A stretch of DNA of 50,448 nucleotides from Lichenibacterium minor (GCF_004137685.1 NZ_QYBB01000031.1:1-50448); one strand, 5' to 3'; numbered from the stretch's first letter, positions 1-7,665 are shown. The notes: a model not told the origin generated them from the letters alone. Made by a program: numbers and translations.

Positions 1-980
1 AAGACGTAGGCCGCGCGGCCCGCCGCGACCGTCCCGAGGCCGACGAAGGTGAACCCCAGGCGGGCCGACGTGGCGAACCGTAGAAGTCGGACGGGGTAGG
101 GTCCCTTTGGGTCCCTCTGGCATCTGGGGGACCCTGGCGTTTGACCCCCCACCCCCAGTTTCAAAATCCCCGCTAAAGCCTCGCGTTGTTGTTCGGCTTC
201 GCCGGCTTGAGTGGGTCCCAGGAAACTCCGGGTCCCCCCGGCAAATGGGTCCCCCGGCCGCTTCGGATTGCTAAAACTGTGAGTGGAGTTATTGCAACTA
301 CAGGGTATAGGTTCGGAAATGGTCCGGGTCCCATGAAGGCGGCCAGGTCCCGCTGGCCAGCCAGTCACACGCGAGGTCACACACGGGCAGCTTGCCTTCC
401 GTCCACTTCGTGCTAGAACAATGACTTAGTGGGACGCCGTAGTGGGTGATTTGCCGGCCAGGGGCACCACCCATCTTCCGGACCGTTGATCTTACTTCGT
501 CATCGGTCCGATCTGTCCCACTTTTCGGCACCCCTTTTCCGAGTGGGACACCTTCGTTCCCTAACCGTCCCGTCTCCAGCGTCGCCATCCCGCTCCGGGC
601 GAGGCTCGCGCGGCCGTCCAGCGGGTGGTCTCCTTCGACGCCGAGCGGTTGGCGACCGCCATCGGCTCGCGGTCGGTGAGGCCGAGGACACGGCCATCGA
701 CATCGTTCTGCCGCGCGCCTTAGGGCGGCCTGGACAGCGCCGCCCACAAGGTCGCCGGCCGTGCCGCATCCATGACGAACGCTGCCGGGATCCGCGATGT
801 GGCCCTCGCGGAGTTCAAAGGCGCACTCGACGCCGCGAAGGTCGAGCCGGAGCGGATGTGGAAGGATCGGGGTGCCGGCCGCGCCGCGAGCGCTCGACGC
901 GCTTCCGCTACCGGTGATGGCCCTTCCCGATGACAGGCCCGCGCAGGCCTGGGGGAGCCTGGTCCGGCACCATGCCCCAC
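1..980. other. Region with no confident gene
   Basis: No reading frame here looks coding with confidence. A possible small frame at 772-933 (+) (ATG; 53 codons) has plausible alphaproteobacterial codon use at its start but matches nothing I recognise. Just upstream, 600-720 contains frame fragments in two phases, so a decayed gene is possible. The first 90 bases could be the beginning of a minus-strand gene running off the left edge (a hydrophobic frame is open there), but no good start codon is visible. The segment between 90 and 350 is dominated by GGGTCCC repeats, listed separately. Confidence 0.4.
99..332. repeat. Cluster of GGGTCCC / GGGACCC motifs
   Basis: Seven copies of the near-palindromic heptamer GGGTCCC (or its complement GGGACCC) start at 99, 109, 128, 213, 230, 247 and 326, with an AGGTCCC at 345. 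Three of them (213, 230, 247) are spaced exactly 17 bp apart. Random occurrence at this density is very unlikely even in GC-rich DNA. The related string GTGGGAC appears at 429, at 515 (complement) and at 543. Function is unknown; a protein-binding array or a degenerate short repeat are both possible. Confidence 0.6.
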
Positions 981-1009
981 GCGCCCCGGCCTCATGGCCG
1001 GGGCGCTTT
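981..1009 (+). terminator. Intrinsic terminator
   Basis: A perfect 11-bp stem (GCGCCCCGGCC at 981-991 and its complement at 996-1006) closes a TCAT loop and is followed by TTT and further T-rich sequence on the plus strand only. It would end a plus-strand transcript coming from the region with no confident gene, hinting that something upstream is or was transcribed. The minus strand has no T-run after the stem. Confidence 0.7.
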
Positions 1010-1062
1010 GATCGTTTCTGTTTCCGCCCGCTATCGAGCGGCCGAGGCCGAACCGGTTGATC

Positions 1063-1266
1063 CTACTGGCACTCGTTCTCGTGCTTGTTGCAATACAGGT
1101 TCGGGGCAACGCGCGACGCGCGCTCCTGCTTGACCTGCGCAGTGTCCGACCCGGGATAGACCCGATGCTGGTCCGCTGCCGTCGCAGGCGACAGGGAAGC
1201 CGCGACCGTCGACAGGGTGACGAGGGCCAGCAGGGTAGCCTGCTTCGGGGAGGCGAAGAGCTTCAT
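1063..1266 (-). CDS. Small exported protein, unknown function
   Basis: A 67-residue protein with a Sec signal peptide: basic start MKLFASPKQ, hydrophobic core TLLALVTLSTVAASL, and an Ala-x-Ala cleavage site near residue 31 (ATAADQ). The mature part is only about 36 residues and ends with a Cys-containing tail (YCNKHENECQ, two Cys), so it may form one disulfide in the periplasm. AGGA lies upstream of the ATG at a suitable distance, and an AT-rich promoter-like segment with two inverted repeats lies about 60-100 bp upstream. I do not recognise the family. Start choice is supported by the signal peptide; longer frames upstream look non-coding. Confidence 0.7.
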   Translation of the reverse strand: MKLFASPKQATLLALVTLSTVAASLSPATAADQHRVYPGSDTAQVKQERASRVAPNLYCNKHENECQ

Positions 1267-1326
1267 GGGAGTTTTTCCTAGTTCCGCCGCGGATGGCCGC
1301 TGCTGATGACTAAGTTTGTGCTCATA

Positions 1327-1368
1327 ATCGTTATCGAGTCCATAACGATCTGATAAAAAATGTTTTAT
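1327..1368 (-). promoter_or_regulatory. AT-rich promoter region with two inverted repeats
   Basis: Two adjacent inverted repeats lie in an unusually AT-rich patch upstream of the small exported protein: ATCGTTAT (1327-1334) with ATAACGAT (1342-1349) around a 7-bp spacer, and ATAAAA (1353-1358) with TTTTAT (1363-1368) around 4 bp. Position and composition suggest promoter plus operator. No cognate regulator is next to it. The rest of 1267-1606 holds no gene that I can support. Confidence 0.45.
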
Positions 1369-1606
1369 GATCGACTCGCCGATCCATGATCTGGGGGCCG
1401 TCACAGGTTGAAGGCAGAATGATGGGCCGATACTTGCGTCTGTAGGATCGGGCGGCCCTTTGTGCTCTGCCTGCTGCCGCCCTCGTTCGAAATACACCTC
1501 CACAGGAGAGCCCTTCCCGGTGGCGATCCGGCCAGCGGCATCGAGCGCCATCCGACGACCGGCGATGCACCACCCCCGTCCCGCGCGCGCCGGCTCCGGC
1601 CGCGGG

Positions 1607-2506
1607 TCACAACCCCAGGTGCGCGTGGGCTTCCGCCGGCCGCATCTCGCGGATCGCGTCCTCGGTGAAGCCGAGCTCCCGCAGCCGCTCCTTCTGGCGG
1701 CGCGTGATCATCAGCGACACGGCCGGCGCCGCCGCCGCCGCCGCCGCCGCGGCCAGCCAGCCCAGGCCGTCGTCGGTGGCGGCGCGGGGCCGGTATTCGG
1801 CGCCGACCCAGCCGGCGTAGCCGAGCGCGTCGATGGCGCGGAACACGTCGGGGTAGTCGGGCGTGCCGGAGTCCGGCTCGGCGCGGTCCGGCACGGACGC
1901 GAACTGGATGTGGCCGACGAGGGGCAGGAAGCGCCTCAGCGTCGCGACGACGTCCTGTCCCACGGACGCGACGTGGTAGCAGTCGAACATCAGCCGGAGG
2001 TTCGGGGCGCCGACGGTCTCGATCACCGCCGCGCCCTCCGCCACCGTGGAATAGAAGTAGCCCGGCGCGTCCTTGGGGTTGATGGGCTCCAGCAGCAGCG
2101 TCAGCCCGTGCGGCTCGGCCGCGCGGGACGCGTTCCGCAGGTTGGCCACGAAGGTGTCGCGCGCCGCCGCGGGGTCGGCGTCGCCGATCACCCCCGCCAT
2201 GCAGTGGATGGCGCTCCCGCCCGCCGCGACGCAGAACGCGATGGCCTGGTCGACGGCGGCGGCGAACTCGGCTTCCCGGCCCGGCAGCGCGCCGAGCCCG
2301 GACTCGCCTTCGCGCCCGCGCGACGTGTTCACCCCCAGCAGCGTCACGCGTCGCGCGTCGCAGCGCTCCCGCACCTCGGCGGCCGGGGTGTCGTAGGGCC
2401 AGTGCAGCTCGACGGCCCGGAAACCCGCCGCCGCGGCGGCGTCGATGCGGTCGAGCAGGGGGCGGTCCGGCCACAGGAAGCCGAGGTTGGCCGAGAAGCG
2501 GGGCAT
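1607..2506 (-). CDS. otnI: 2-oxo-tetronate / hydroxypyruvate isomerase-type TIM barrel with C-terminal tail
   Basis: A 299-residue AP-endonuclease-2-fold sugar isomerase. The N-terminus (SANLGFLWPDRPLLDRI) and segments LLLEPINPKD (Glu140), MFDCYH (Asp175), GHIQFASVPDR (about 199-208) and GAEYRP (Glu237) match the metal-binding Glu/Asp/His/Glu set of hydroxypyruvate isomerase (Hyi/OtnI), which interconverts 2-oxo- and 3-oxo-tetronates. It lies 26 bp downstream of a D-erythronate dehydrogenase gene, fitting tetronate catabolism; the partner kinase and decarboxylase (OtnK, OtnC) are not in view. Oddity: the catalytic domain ends near residue 250, then a run of nine alanines (GCC repeat) leads to a 36-residue helical tail ending MRPAEAHAHLGL. 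Hydroxypyruvate isomerases are usually about 260 residues, so the tail is an addition. Confidence 0.85.
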   Translation of the reverse strand: MPRFSANLGFLWPDRPLLDRIDAAAAAGFRAVELHWPYDTPAAEVRERCDARRVTLLGVNTSRGREGESGLGALPGREAEFAAAVDQAIAFCVAAGGSAIHCMAGVIGDADPAAARDTFVANLRNASRAAEPHGLTLLLEPINPKDAPGYFYSTVAEGAAVIETVGAPNLRLMFDCYHVASVGQDVVATLRRFLPLVGHIQFASVPDRAEPDSGTPDYPDVFRAIDALGYAGWVGAEYRPRAATDDGLGWLAAAAAAAAAPAVSLMITRRQKERLRELGFTEDAIREMRPAEAHAHLGL

Positions 2507-2532
2507 GGGCGGGGTCCTCGAAGCGGGCGGGC

Positions 2533-3522
2533 TCAGCCCCCGATGCGCCCGCCGAGCTCGTCCTCGACGTGGGCGCGGACGATCTCGTCCATGGAGGCTT
2601 CGGCGCGGAAGCCCAGCGCTTCGGCGCGCGACGCGTCGAAGTCGCGCGGCCACCCCGCGACGATGCGGGCGATGGCGGGGTCGGGCTCGTGGCGGATCAG
2701 CGCCACGGCGCGCTCGCCGGCGACGCGCCGCAGCGCTTCGATCTCCTCGGCCACCGTGGCGGACAGGCCGGGCAGGCTCAGGGTCCGGCGCGCCCCGAGG
2801 CCCGCGACGTCGATGGTGGCGGCGTGGAGCAGGAACCCCACCGCGGCACGGGGGCTCGCGAACCAGTGGCGCACGTCCGTCGGGACGGGCAGCACGGCGT
2901 CCCGCCCGACGAGCGGCTCCCGCAGGATGTTGGAGAAGAACCCCGAGGCGGCGAGGTTGGGCTTGCCCGGCCGCACGCAGATCGTCGGCAGGCGGATGCC
3001 GATGCCGTCGAAGAAGCCGCGGCGCGAATAATCGCCGAGCAGCAGTTCGCCGATCGCCTTCTGGGTGCCGTAGCTCGTCAGCGGGGTGAGGAAGAACTCG
3101 TCGCCGATGCGCTCGGGGAAGGGGGCGCCGAAGACCGCGATCGACGAGGTGAAGACGACCCGCGGCCGGTAGGGCTCGCGCAGGCCCTCCTGCCGGATCG
3201 CCTCGAAGAGGTGGCGCGTGCCGTCGAGGTTGATGCGGTAACCCTTGTCGAAGTCGGCTTCCGCTTCGCCCGACACGATGGCGGCGAGGTGGAACACCAC
3301 GTCGGCGCGCCGGGCCGCGAGCCGCCCGGCCTCGCCCGGGGCCGACAGGTCCGCCGTCACCGCCTCGACCGCGCCGCCGAAGGCCGGGGGGGCCGTCGGC
3401 GCCACCACGTCGACCAGCGTCAGGCGCTCGACGTCCCCCGTCCCGAGCCGCCCGTCCGCGGCGAGCCGCTCGGTCAGCTTGCGCCCCACCATGCCGGCAG
3501 CCCCGATGATCATGACGTGCAT
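2533..3522 (-). CDS. denD: D-erythronate dehydrogenase-like extended SDR
   Basis: A 329-residue NAD-dependent epimerase/dehydratase-fold enzyme. Visible are the nucleotide-binding loop GAAGMVG (residues 7-13), the FTSSIAVFG strand with the catalytic Ser, and the active-site YGTQK (Tyr-x-x-x-Lys). The family member DenD oxidises D-erythronate to 2-oxo-D-erythronate with NAD. Assignment to DenD rather than another SDR rests on sequence look (RPGKPNLAASGFFSNILREP) and on the co-directional isomerase gene 26 bp downstream. GGAGG stands 7-11 bases before the ATG. The gene is divergent from a CopG-type regulator whose start is about 230 bp away, a plausible controller. Confidence 0.85.
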   Translation of the reverse strand: MHVMIIGAAGMVGRKLTERLAADGRLGTGDVERLTLVDVVAPTAPPAFGGAVEAVTADLSAPGEAGRLAARRADVVFHLAAIVSGEAEADFDKGYRINLDGTRHLFEAIRQEGLREPYRPRVVFTSSIAVFGAPFPERIGDEFFLTPLTSYGTQKAIGELLLGDYSRRGFFDGIGIRLPTICVRPGKPNLAASGFFSNILREPLVGRDAVLPVPTDVRHWFASPRAAVGFLLHAATIDVAGLGARRTLSLPGLSATVAEEIEALRRVAGERAVALIRHEPDPAIARIVAGWPRDFDASRAEALGFRAEASMDEIVRAHVEDELGGRIGG

Positions 3523-3717
3523 GGTTCGCCTCCCCTTGGCCGGCGCCCTGTTCGGCCGTGCCGATGCGAACGGCCGAACCCGGCGTTTGGATCGGGCGGG
3601 GCCGCATTTCCGGGGAGCCGGGCGCCCGGGCGGCGCCCTCCGTCCCGCAGCCCCGGTGGCGCCGCGTCGAGAAAAGCGCCGGAGCACCCTTGCGGATGGC
3701 CGCTTCATGCCGATCTA

Positions 3718-3733
3718 CCATCCATATGGATGG
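3718..3733 (+). promoter_or_regulatory. Perfect 16-bp palindrome, candidate operator
   Basis: CCATCCATATGGATGG is an exact palindrome ending 15 bp before the ATG of the CopG-type gene and about 200 bp before the divergent dehydrogenase start. Ribbon-helix-helix proteins bind short palindromic operators, so autoregulation by the adjacent regulator is a natural inference. No other site of this quality occurs in this intergenic space. Confidence 0.6.
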
Positions 3734-3748
3734 CGTGAGGATGGTGAC

Positions 3749-4168
3749 ATGGCCGGCGACGTTCGGGGTGCGAGGGCCAAGGTGCCCGACAGCGAGAAGA
3801 TCACCATCAACCTCGGCTTCGTCGACCTCGGCCACATCGACCTGCTCGTGCGGGACGGCTTCTACGCGAATCGGACGGATTTCATCCGCACCGCCATCCG
3901 CAACGGGCTCGAGCGGCACGGGGACGCGGTGAAGCAGTCGGTGGCGCGCAAGCGCCTCAGCCTCGGCCTCACCCATTACGGGCGCCGGGACCTGGAAGCC
4001 GCTGTGGCGGCGGGGGAAACGCTCGACATCCAGGTGCTCGGCCTCGCCACCATCGGCTCGGACGTGACGCCCGAGCTGGCGCGCGCCGCGATCAGCTCCG
4101 TCCAGGTGCTGGGCGCGCTCCACGCCAGCCCCGCCGTCAGGGCCGCGCTGGCCGACCGCACGACCTGA
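3749..4168 (+). CDS. CopG-family (ribbon-helix-helix) transcriptional regulator
   Basis: A 139-residue protein whose residues about 16-55 (EKITINLGFVDLGHIDLLV followed by GFYANRTDFIRTAIRNGLE) form a beta strand and two helices of the ribbon-helix-helix fold: the strand contacts DNA, and the R-x-D-F-I-R-x-A-I-R helix is typical of CopG proteins. The C-terminal 80 residues (LSLGLTHYGRRDLEAAV, TLDIQVLGLATIGSDVTPEL) have the look of an extra ligand or dimer domain seen in longer members. GAGG eight bases upstream supports this ATG over one at 3707. It sits between the tetronate pair and a PHB-type esterase; either may be its target. Confidence 0.8.
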   Translation: MAGDVRGARAKVPDSEKITINLGFVDLGHIDLLVRDGFYANRTDFIRTAIRNGLERHGDAVKQSVARKRLSLGLTHYGRRDLEAAVAAGETLDIQVLGLATIGSDVTPELARAAISSVQVLGALHASPAVRAALADRTT

Positions 4169-4257
4169 CTGCCGCTCCCGTTCCGCGGCGCCGTCCCGAC
4201 ACCCCCGCCCCCGCACCCCGCGGGGGACCGAGCCCCCATGCCCGAAGGACCAGACCC

Positions 4258-5334
4258 ATGCCCAGGACCTCCGCTTTCGACCTCGGCCGCTTCGCCCGGC
4301 TGCCGTCCCTCGACGCCCTCAGGGCGAAGCTGCCGCCGATGCCGGCGCTCGGCGACCTGCCTCCCCTCGCCGGCGGCGGCGTCGCCCCCGGCCTGCGCGA
4401 CATGCTGGCCCGCCTGTCCGAGCTGAAGCCGGGGTCGCCGCTCTGCGCCATGGGGCCGCGCGGCCCCGCGGCGGCCGAGGCGCCCCTCCCCGCCGGCGCC
4501 CGCTTCACGGAGTTTGCCCATCGCGGCGCCGCCGGCACGCTCGGCTACCGGCTCTACGTCCCCAGCCGCACCGCCGGGCAGCCGATGCCGCTGGTGGTGA
4601 TGCTGCACGGCTGCACGCAGTCGCCGGAGGACTTCGCCGCCGGCACGCGGATGAACGAGGTGGCCGAGGAGCGGGGGATCCTGGTGGCCTATCCGCGCCA
4701 AACGCAGGGCGCCAACGCGCAGAAGTGCTGGAACTGGTTCGACGCCGCGGGCCAGCTCCGCGACCGGGGCGAGCCCGCGCTGATCGCCGGGCTGACGCGC
4801 GACGTGATGCGCGACTTCGCCGTGGACCCCGCCCGGGTCTACGTGGCGGGCCTGTCGGCCGGCGGCGCCGCGGCGGCCATCCTGGCGCAGTGCTATCCGG
4901 ACCTTTACGCCGCCGCGGGCGTGCATTCGGGGTTGGCGGCCGGGGCCGCCCGCGACATGCCGGGCGCCTTCGCGGCCATGCGGGGCGGCGGGCGGGCCGC
5001 GGCCGGCCGTGCCGTGCCGGTCATCGTCTTCCACGGAGACGCCGACCGCACCGTGGCCCCCGTCAACGGGGAGCAGGTGGTCGCCCAGGCGCGGGGCGGG
5101 GCCGCGCTGACGGCGGACACCGTCGGCGGCCGCTCCGAGGGCGGCCTCGCCTTCACCCGCAAGGTGGAGTGCGACGCGGCCGGCCGGCCGATGGCCGAGC
5201 ATTGGATGCTGCACGGCGCCGGCCACGCCTGGTCGGGCGGCAGCGCCGCCGGGTCCTACACGGAGCCGCGCGGCCCGGACGCCAGCCGCGAAATGCTGCG
5301 TTTCTTCCTCGAGCACCGGCTCGGGGCGGCGTGA
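4258..5334 (+). CDS. PHB depolymerase-family esterase
   Basis: A 358-residue alpha/beta hydrolase of the polyhydroxybutyrate depolymerase (LpqC-like, esterase PHB) family. The order is an N-terminal Pro/Leu-rich stretch without a Sec signal, LHGCTQ (oxyanion loop, 116-121), AYPRQT, GLSAGG (nucleophile Ser200), HGDADRTV (Asp261 or 263) and GHAWSGG (His323), the characteristic His-Ala-Trp-Ser-Gly-Gly motif of the family. It would hydrolyse short-chain hydroxyalkanoate esters, probably in the cytoplasm because no export signal is visible. It follows the CopG-type gene by 89 bp on the same strand and may be co-transcribed with it. Confidence 0.88.
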   Translation: MPRTSAFDLGRFARLPSLDALRAKLPPMPALGDLPPLAGGGVAPGLRDMLARLSELKPGSPLCAMGPRGPAAAEAPLPAGARFTEFAHRGAAGTLGYRLYVPSRTAGQPMPLVVMLHGCTQSPEDFAAGTRMNEVAEERGILVAYPRQTQGANAQKCWNWFDAAGQLRDRGEPALIAGLTRDVMRDFAVDPARVYVAGLSAGGAAAAILAQCYPDLYAAAGVHSGLAAGAARDMPGAFAAMRGGGRAAAGRAVPVIVFHGDADRTVAPVNGEQVVAQARGGAALTADTVGGRSEGGLAFTRKVECDAAGRPMAEHWMLHGAGHAWSGGSAAGSYTEPRGPDASREMLRFFLEHRLGAA

Positions 5335-5369
5335 GCCGTCAGAGTCTGTGGAGGTCTCGAACGTGTGCC

Positions 5370-5430
5370 TGAATGCCCTCTGAAAATATCGAGGAGATTT
5401 CCCCCTCGGTTCCGGCCAGAAGGGCATTCA
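5370..5430. terminator. Nested hairpin between convergent genes
   Basis: A 10-bp perfect outer stem (TGAATGCCCT at 5370-5379, AGGGCATTCA at 5421-5430) encloses an inner hairpin (CGAGG 5390-5394 with CCTCG 5404-5408). It lies exactly between the converging esterase and FAH-family genes, so a bidirectional transcription stop is the simple reading. It lacks a clear U-run, and the wide loop with a nested stem is unusual. Confidence 0.45.
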
Positions 5431-5441
5431 TTCACAAGCTC

Positions 5442-6128
5442 TCAGGCGATCCGCACCGTGAGGCCCGGCAATCCGGCGATGCTGCCTTCCAGCACGTCGC
5501 CGCGCTTGGCGGCGCCGACGCCGTCCGGCGTGCCGGTGAAGATCAGGTCGCCGGGCTCGAGCCGCACGAGCCCGGACAGGTAGGCGATGGTTTCCGGCAC
5601 CGACCAGATCATGCGCGACACGTCGGACGACTGTCGCACGGCGCCCCCCACCTTCAGCTCGATGGCGGCGCTCGCCATGGGTCCGGCCTTGTCGGCTTGC
5701 AGGAGGTCGCCGATGGGGGCCGACAGGTCGAAGCCCTTGCTCATGTCCCAGGGGCGGCCGGCCTTCTTGGCCACGGACTGCATGTCGCGCCGCGTCATGT
5801 CGAGCCCGACCGCGTAGCCCCATACGCAGGCGGCGGCGTCGGCTTCCGCGATGTCGGCGCCGCCGCGCCCGAGGGCGACGACGAGCTCCAGCTCGAAGTG
5901 GAGGTCGGCGGTGGCGGACGGGTAGGGCATGTCGGCGCCGCCGGTCAGGAGGGCGTCGGCCGGCTTCGTGAAGAAGAAGGGCGCTTCGCGGTTCGGGTCG
6001 TGGCCCATCTCGCGCGCGTGTTCCGCGTAGTTGCGGCCCACGCAGAAGACGCGCCGCACCGGGAACGATCCCCCGCCCGACACGGGCACGGCGGTGATCC
6101 GCGGCGGCGCGATGACGTAGTCGGACAT
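5442..6128 (-). CDS. Fumarylacetoacetate hydrolase-family protein (acylpyruvate hydrolase type)
   Basis: A 228-residue single-domain FAH enzyme. The start of the fold is FCVGRNYAEHAREMG, followed by PFFFTKPADAL, the metal-binding HFELEL (Glu79, Glu81) and GLDMTRRDMQ (Asp110), then the GDLIFTGTPDGVGA signature near the C-terminus. Such proteins hydrolyse C-C bonds of acylpyruvates (fumarylpyruvate, acetylpyruvate) with Mg or Mn in the cytoplasm; the exact substrate cannot be read from sequence. The length is normal for the short FAHD1/fumarylpyruvate-hydrolase group. No aromatic-degradation genes flank it, so its pathway is open. Confidence 0.88.
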   Translation of the reverse strand: MSDYVIAPPRITAVPVSGGGSFPVRRVFCVGRNYAEHAREMGHDPNREAPFFFTKPADALLTGGADMPYPSATADLHFELELVVALGRGGADIAEADAAACVWGYAVGLDMTRRDMQSVAKKAGRPWDMSKGFDLSAPIGDLLQADKAGPMASAAIELKVGGAVRQSSDVSRMIWSVPETIAYLSGLVRLEPGDLIFTGTPDGVGAAKRGDVLEGSIAGLPGLTVRIA

Positions 6129-6221
6129 GGTCGGGCTCCTCCCGGGTGTGGCGCGGGGAGGTCTAGCCCACGACGCGCCGGCCCGCCACCGCGTCCGCGC
6201 CGCCGGCGAGGGCGTCGCGCG

Positions 6222-6527
6222 TCACTCTTCCGGTTCGGTGGTGAACTGCAGCGGGAAGCCGCGCGAGCGGCCGAGGTCGGTGGCGCGTTCCGCCTTGGTC
6301 TCGGCCACGTCGCGCGGGAAGACCGCGATCACGCAGGAGCCCTTGCGGTGCGCCGTCAGCATCACGGCACTGGCGTTGGATTCGCCCATCTTGAACTCCG
6401 CCTTCAGCACCATCACGACGAATTCGCGGGGCGTGTAGTCGTCGTTGATGAGGATGACCTTGTAGAGCTTGGGGCGCTCGGGCTTGGTCGTCGTGGCGGG
6501 GCGGGTGACGAACGTCGTGTCGGGCAT
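6222..6527 (-). CDS. clpS: ATP-dependent Clp protease adaptor ClpS
   Basis: A 101-residue adaptor that hands N-degron substrates to ClpA(P). The core LYKVILINDDYTPREFVVMVL (22-42) contains the IlxNDDyTp motif whose Asn-Asp-Asp surface binds the substrate N-terminal residue. A helix with MLTAHRKGSCVIAVFPRDVAETK carries the His that helps hold the N-degron. The C-terminal stretch RATDLGRSRGFPLQFTTEPEE resembles the second alphaproteobacterial paralogue (ClpS2) rather than the clpA-linked ClpS1, and no clpA follows. It is divergent from the SDR gene. Confidence 0.9.
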   Translation of the reverse strand: MPDTTFVTRPATTTKPERPKLYKVILINDDYTPREFVVMVLKAEFKMGESNASAVMLTAHRKGSCVIAVFPRDVAETKAERATDLGRSRGFPLQFTTEPEE

Positions 6528-6717
6528 GGCGGAACTCGCCCTGAACTTGTGATGGCGGCCAACGCATGGCACCGGCGGCCTGTTTCGTCCAGGGCGGCGA
6601 TGCCGCGCCGCCCGTCCGTCACCTCGTCCGGGCCCCGCCGGACGATCGATCCGCCCCGCTCGCCGCGATGGGTCGGCGCGCCTATACAGGGCAATCACCG
6701 ACATGGAGCGGAAGCGG

Positions 6718-7491
6718 ATGCGGATCGACCTTTCGAACAAGCGCGCCCTGGTGCTGGGGGCGAGCGGAGGCCTCGGCGGCGCCATCGCGCGGGGCCTCGC
6801 CGAGGCGGGCGCCACGGTGGCGGTGTCGAGCCGCTCGGCCGACAGGCTCGCGGCCGCCTTCCCCGACGACCGGGCCTTCCCGAAGCTCGCCGCCGACCTC
6901 GCCGCGCCCGGGGTCGGCCGGAGCCTCGCCACGCGGGCGCTCGATGCCTTGGGCGGGGTCGACATCCTGGTGAACAATTCCGGCGGGCCGCCGCCCACCA
7001 CCGCGCTCGGCGCCACGGACGATCAGTGGCGCGCGCAGTTCGACGCCATGGTGATGAGCCTGGTCGACCTCACCGGCGCGCTGGTGCCCGGCATGCGCGA
7101 GCGGCGCTGGGGGCGCATCGTCACCGTCGCGTCGTCGGGCGTCGTGGCGCCCATCCCCAACCTCGCCCTGTCGAACGCGCTGCGCGCGGCGCTGCTCGGC
7201 TGGTCGAAGACGCTGGCCGCCGAGGTCGCCGCCGACGGCGTGACGGTCAACATGGTGCTGCCCGGCCGCATCGCGACCTCCCGCGTCGAGGCGCTCGACC
7301 GCGCCAACGCCGAGCGCAGCGGCCGCAGCGTCGGGGAGGTCGAGAAGGCGGCGCTCGCCACGATCCCGGCCGCCCGCTACGGCACGCCGGAGGAATTCGC
7401 CGCCGCCGCCGTATTCCTGGCGAGCCCGCAGGCTTCCTACGTCACCGGGACGACGATCCGCGTCGACGGCGGGGCGCTGCGTAACGTGTGA
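6718..7491 (+). CDS. SDR-fold protein lacking the catalytic Tyr-x-x-x-Lys
   Basis: A 257-residue short-chain dehydrogenase-fold protein with an intact nucleotide-binding loop (GASGGLG, 14-20), NNSGG in place of NNAG (86-90), the VASSG strand (137-141) and a normal C-terminal SPQASYVTGTTIRVDGG. Where classical SDRs have Tyr-x-x-Ser-Lys, this one reads LALSNALRA (149-157): neither the catalytic Tyr nor Lys is present. I recall a subfamily annotated as FabG-like with this SNALR signature. It may bind NAD(P) without the usual hydride transfer or use another base. GGAG nine bases before 6718 favours this ATG over one at 6703. Confidence 0.8.
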   Translation: MRIDLSNKRALVLGASGGLGGAIARGLAEAGATVAVSSRSADRLAAAFPDDRAFPKLAADLAAPGVGRSLATRALDALGGVDILVNNSGGPPPTTALGATDDQWRAQFDAMVMSLVDLTGALVPGMRERRWGRIVTVASSGVVAPIPNLALSNALRAALLGWSKTLAAEVAADGVTVNMVLPGRIATSRVEALDRANAERSGRSVGEVEKAALATIPAARYGTPEEFAAAAVFLASPQASYVTGTTIRVDGGALRNV

Positions 7492-7665
7492 CGCGGTTCC
7501 GGAAAATGAAGCCTGTGAATCTCGGCCGGGGCTGTGAACCTTCGCCGGTGCATCGGACTTGAGTCGGCGAAGTTGAGCGGAGGCGAACGCGCTTTCCTCG
7601 ACTCTTGACGGCGCCCTCGCGGGCGCCGCTCTACTGTTCATTCACGTTTCAGGCAGGGGTTCATC

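Noticed and set aside
1731..1757. GCC trinucleotide tract as a repeat element or CRISPR-like feature
   Set aside because: It encodes the alanine linker of the isomerase; a coding microsatellite, not a separate element.
1607..4216. Long minus-strand frame of 869 codons
   Set aside because: Its C-terminal third is the real isomerase; the rest is a shadow across the dehydrogenase and CopG-type genes in the wrong phase, produced by high GC.
5373..7484. 703-codon plus-strand frame
   Set aside because: Antisense to the FAH-family and clpS genes, then out-of-phase with the SDR gene.
7605..7640. Promoter with -35 TTGACG ahead of the YciF-type gene
   Set aside because: The only -10-like hexamer lies about 21 bp away and a GC hairpin sits in the spacer; not convincing enough to list as a promoter.
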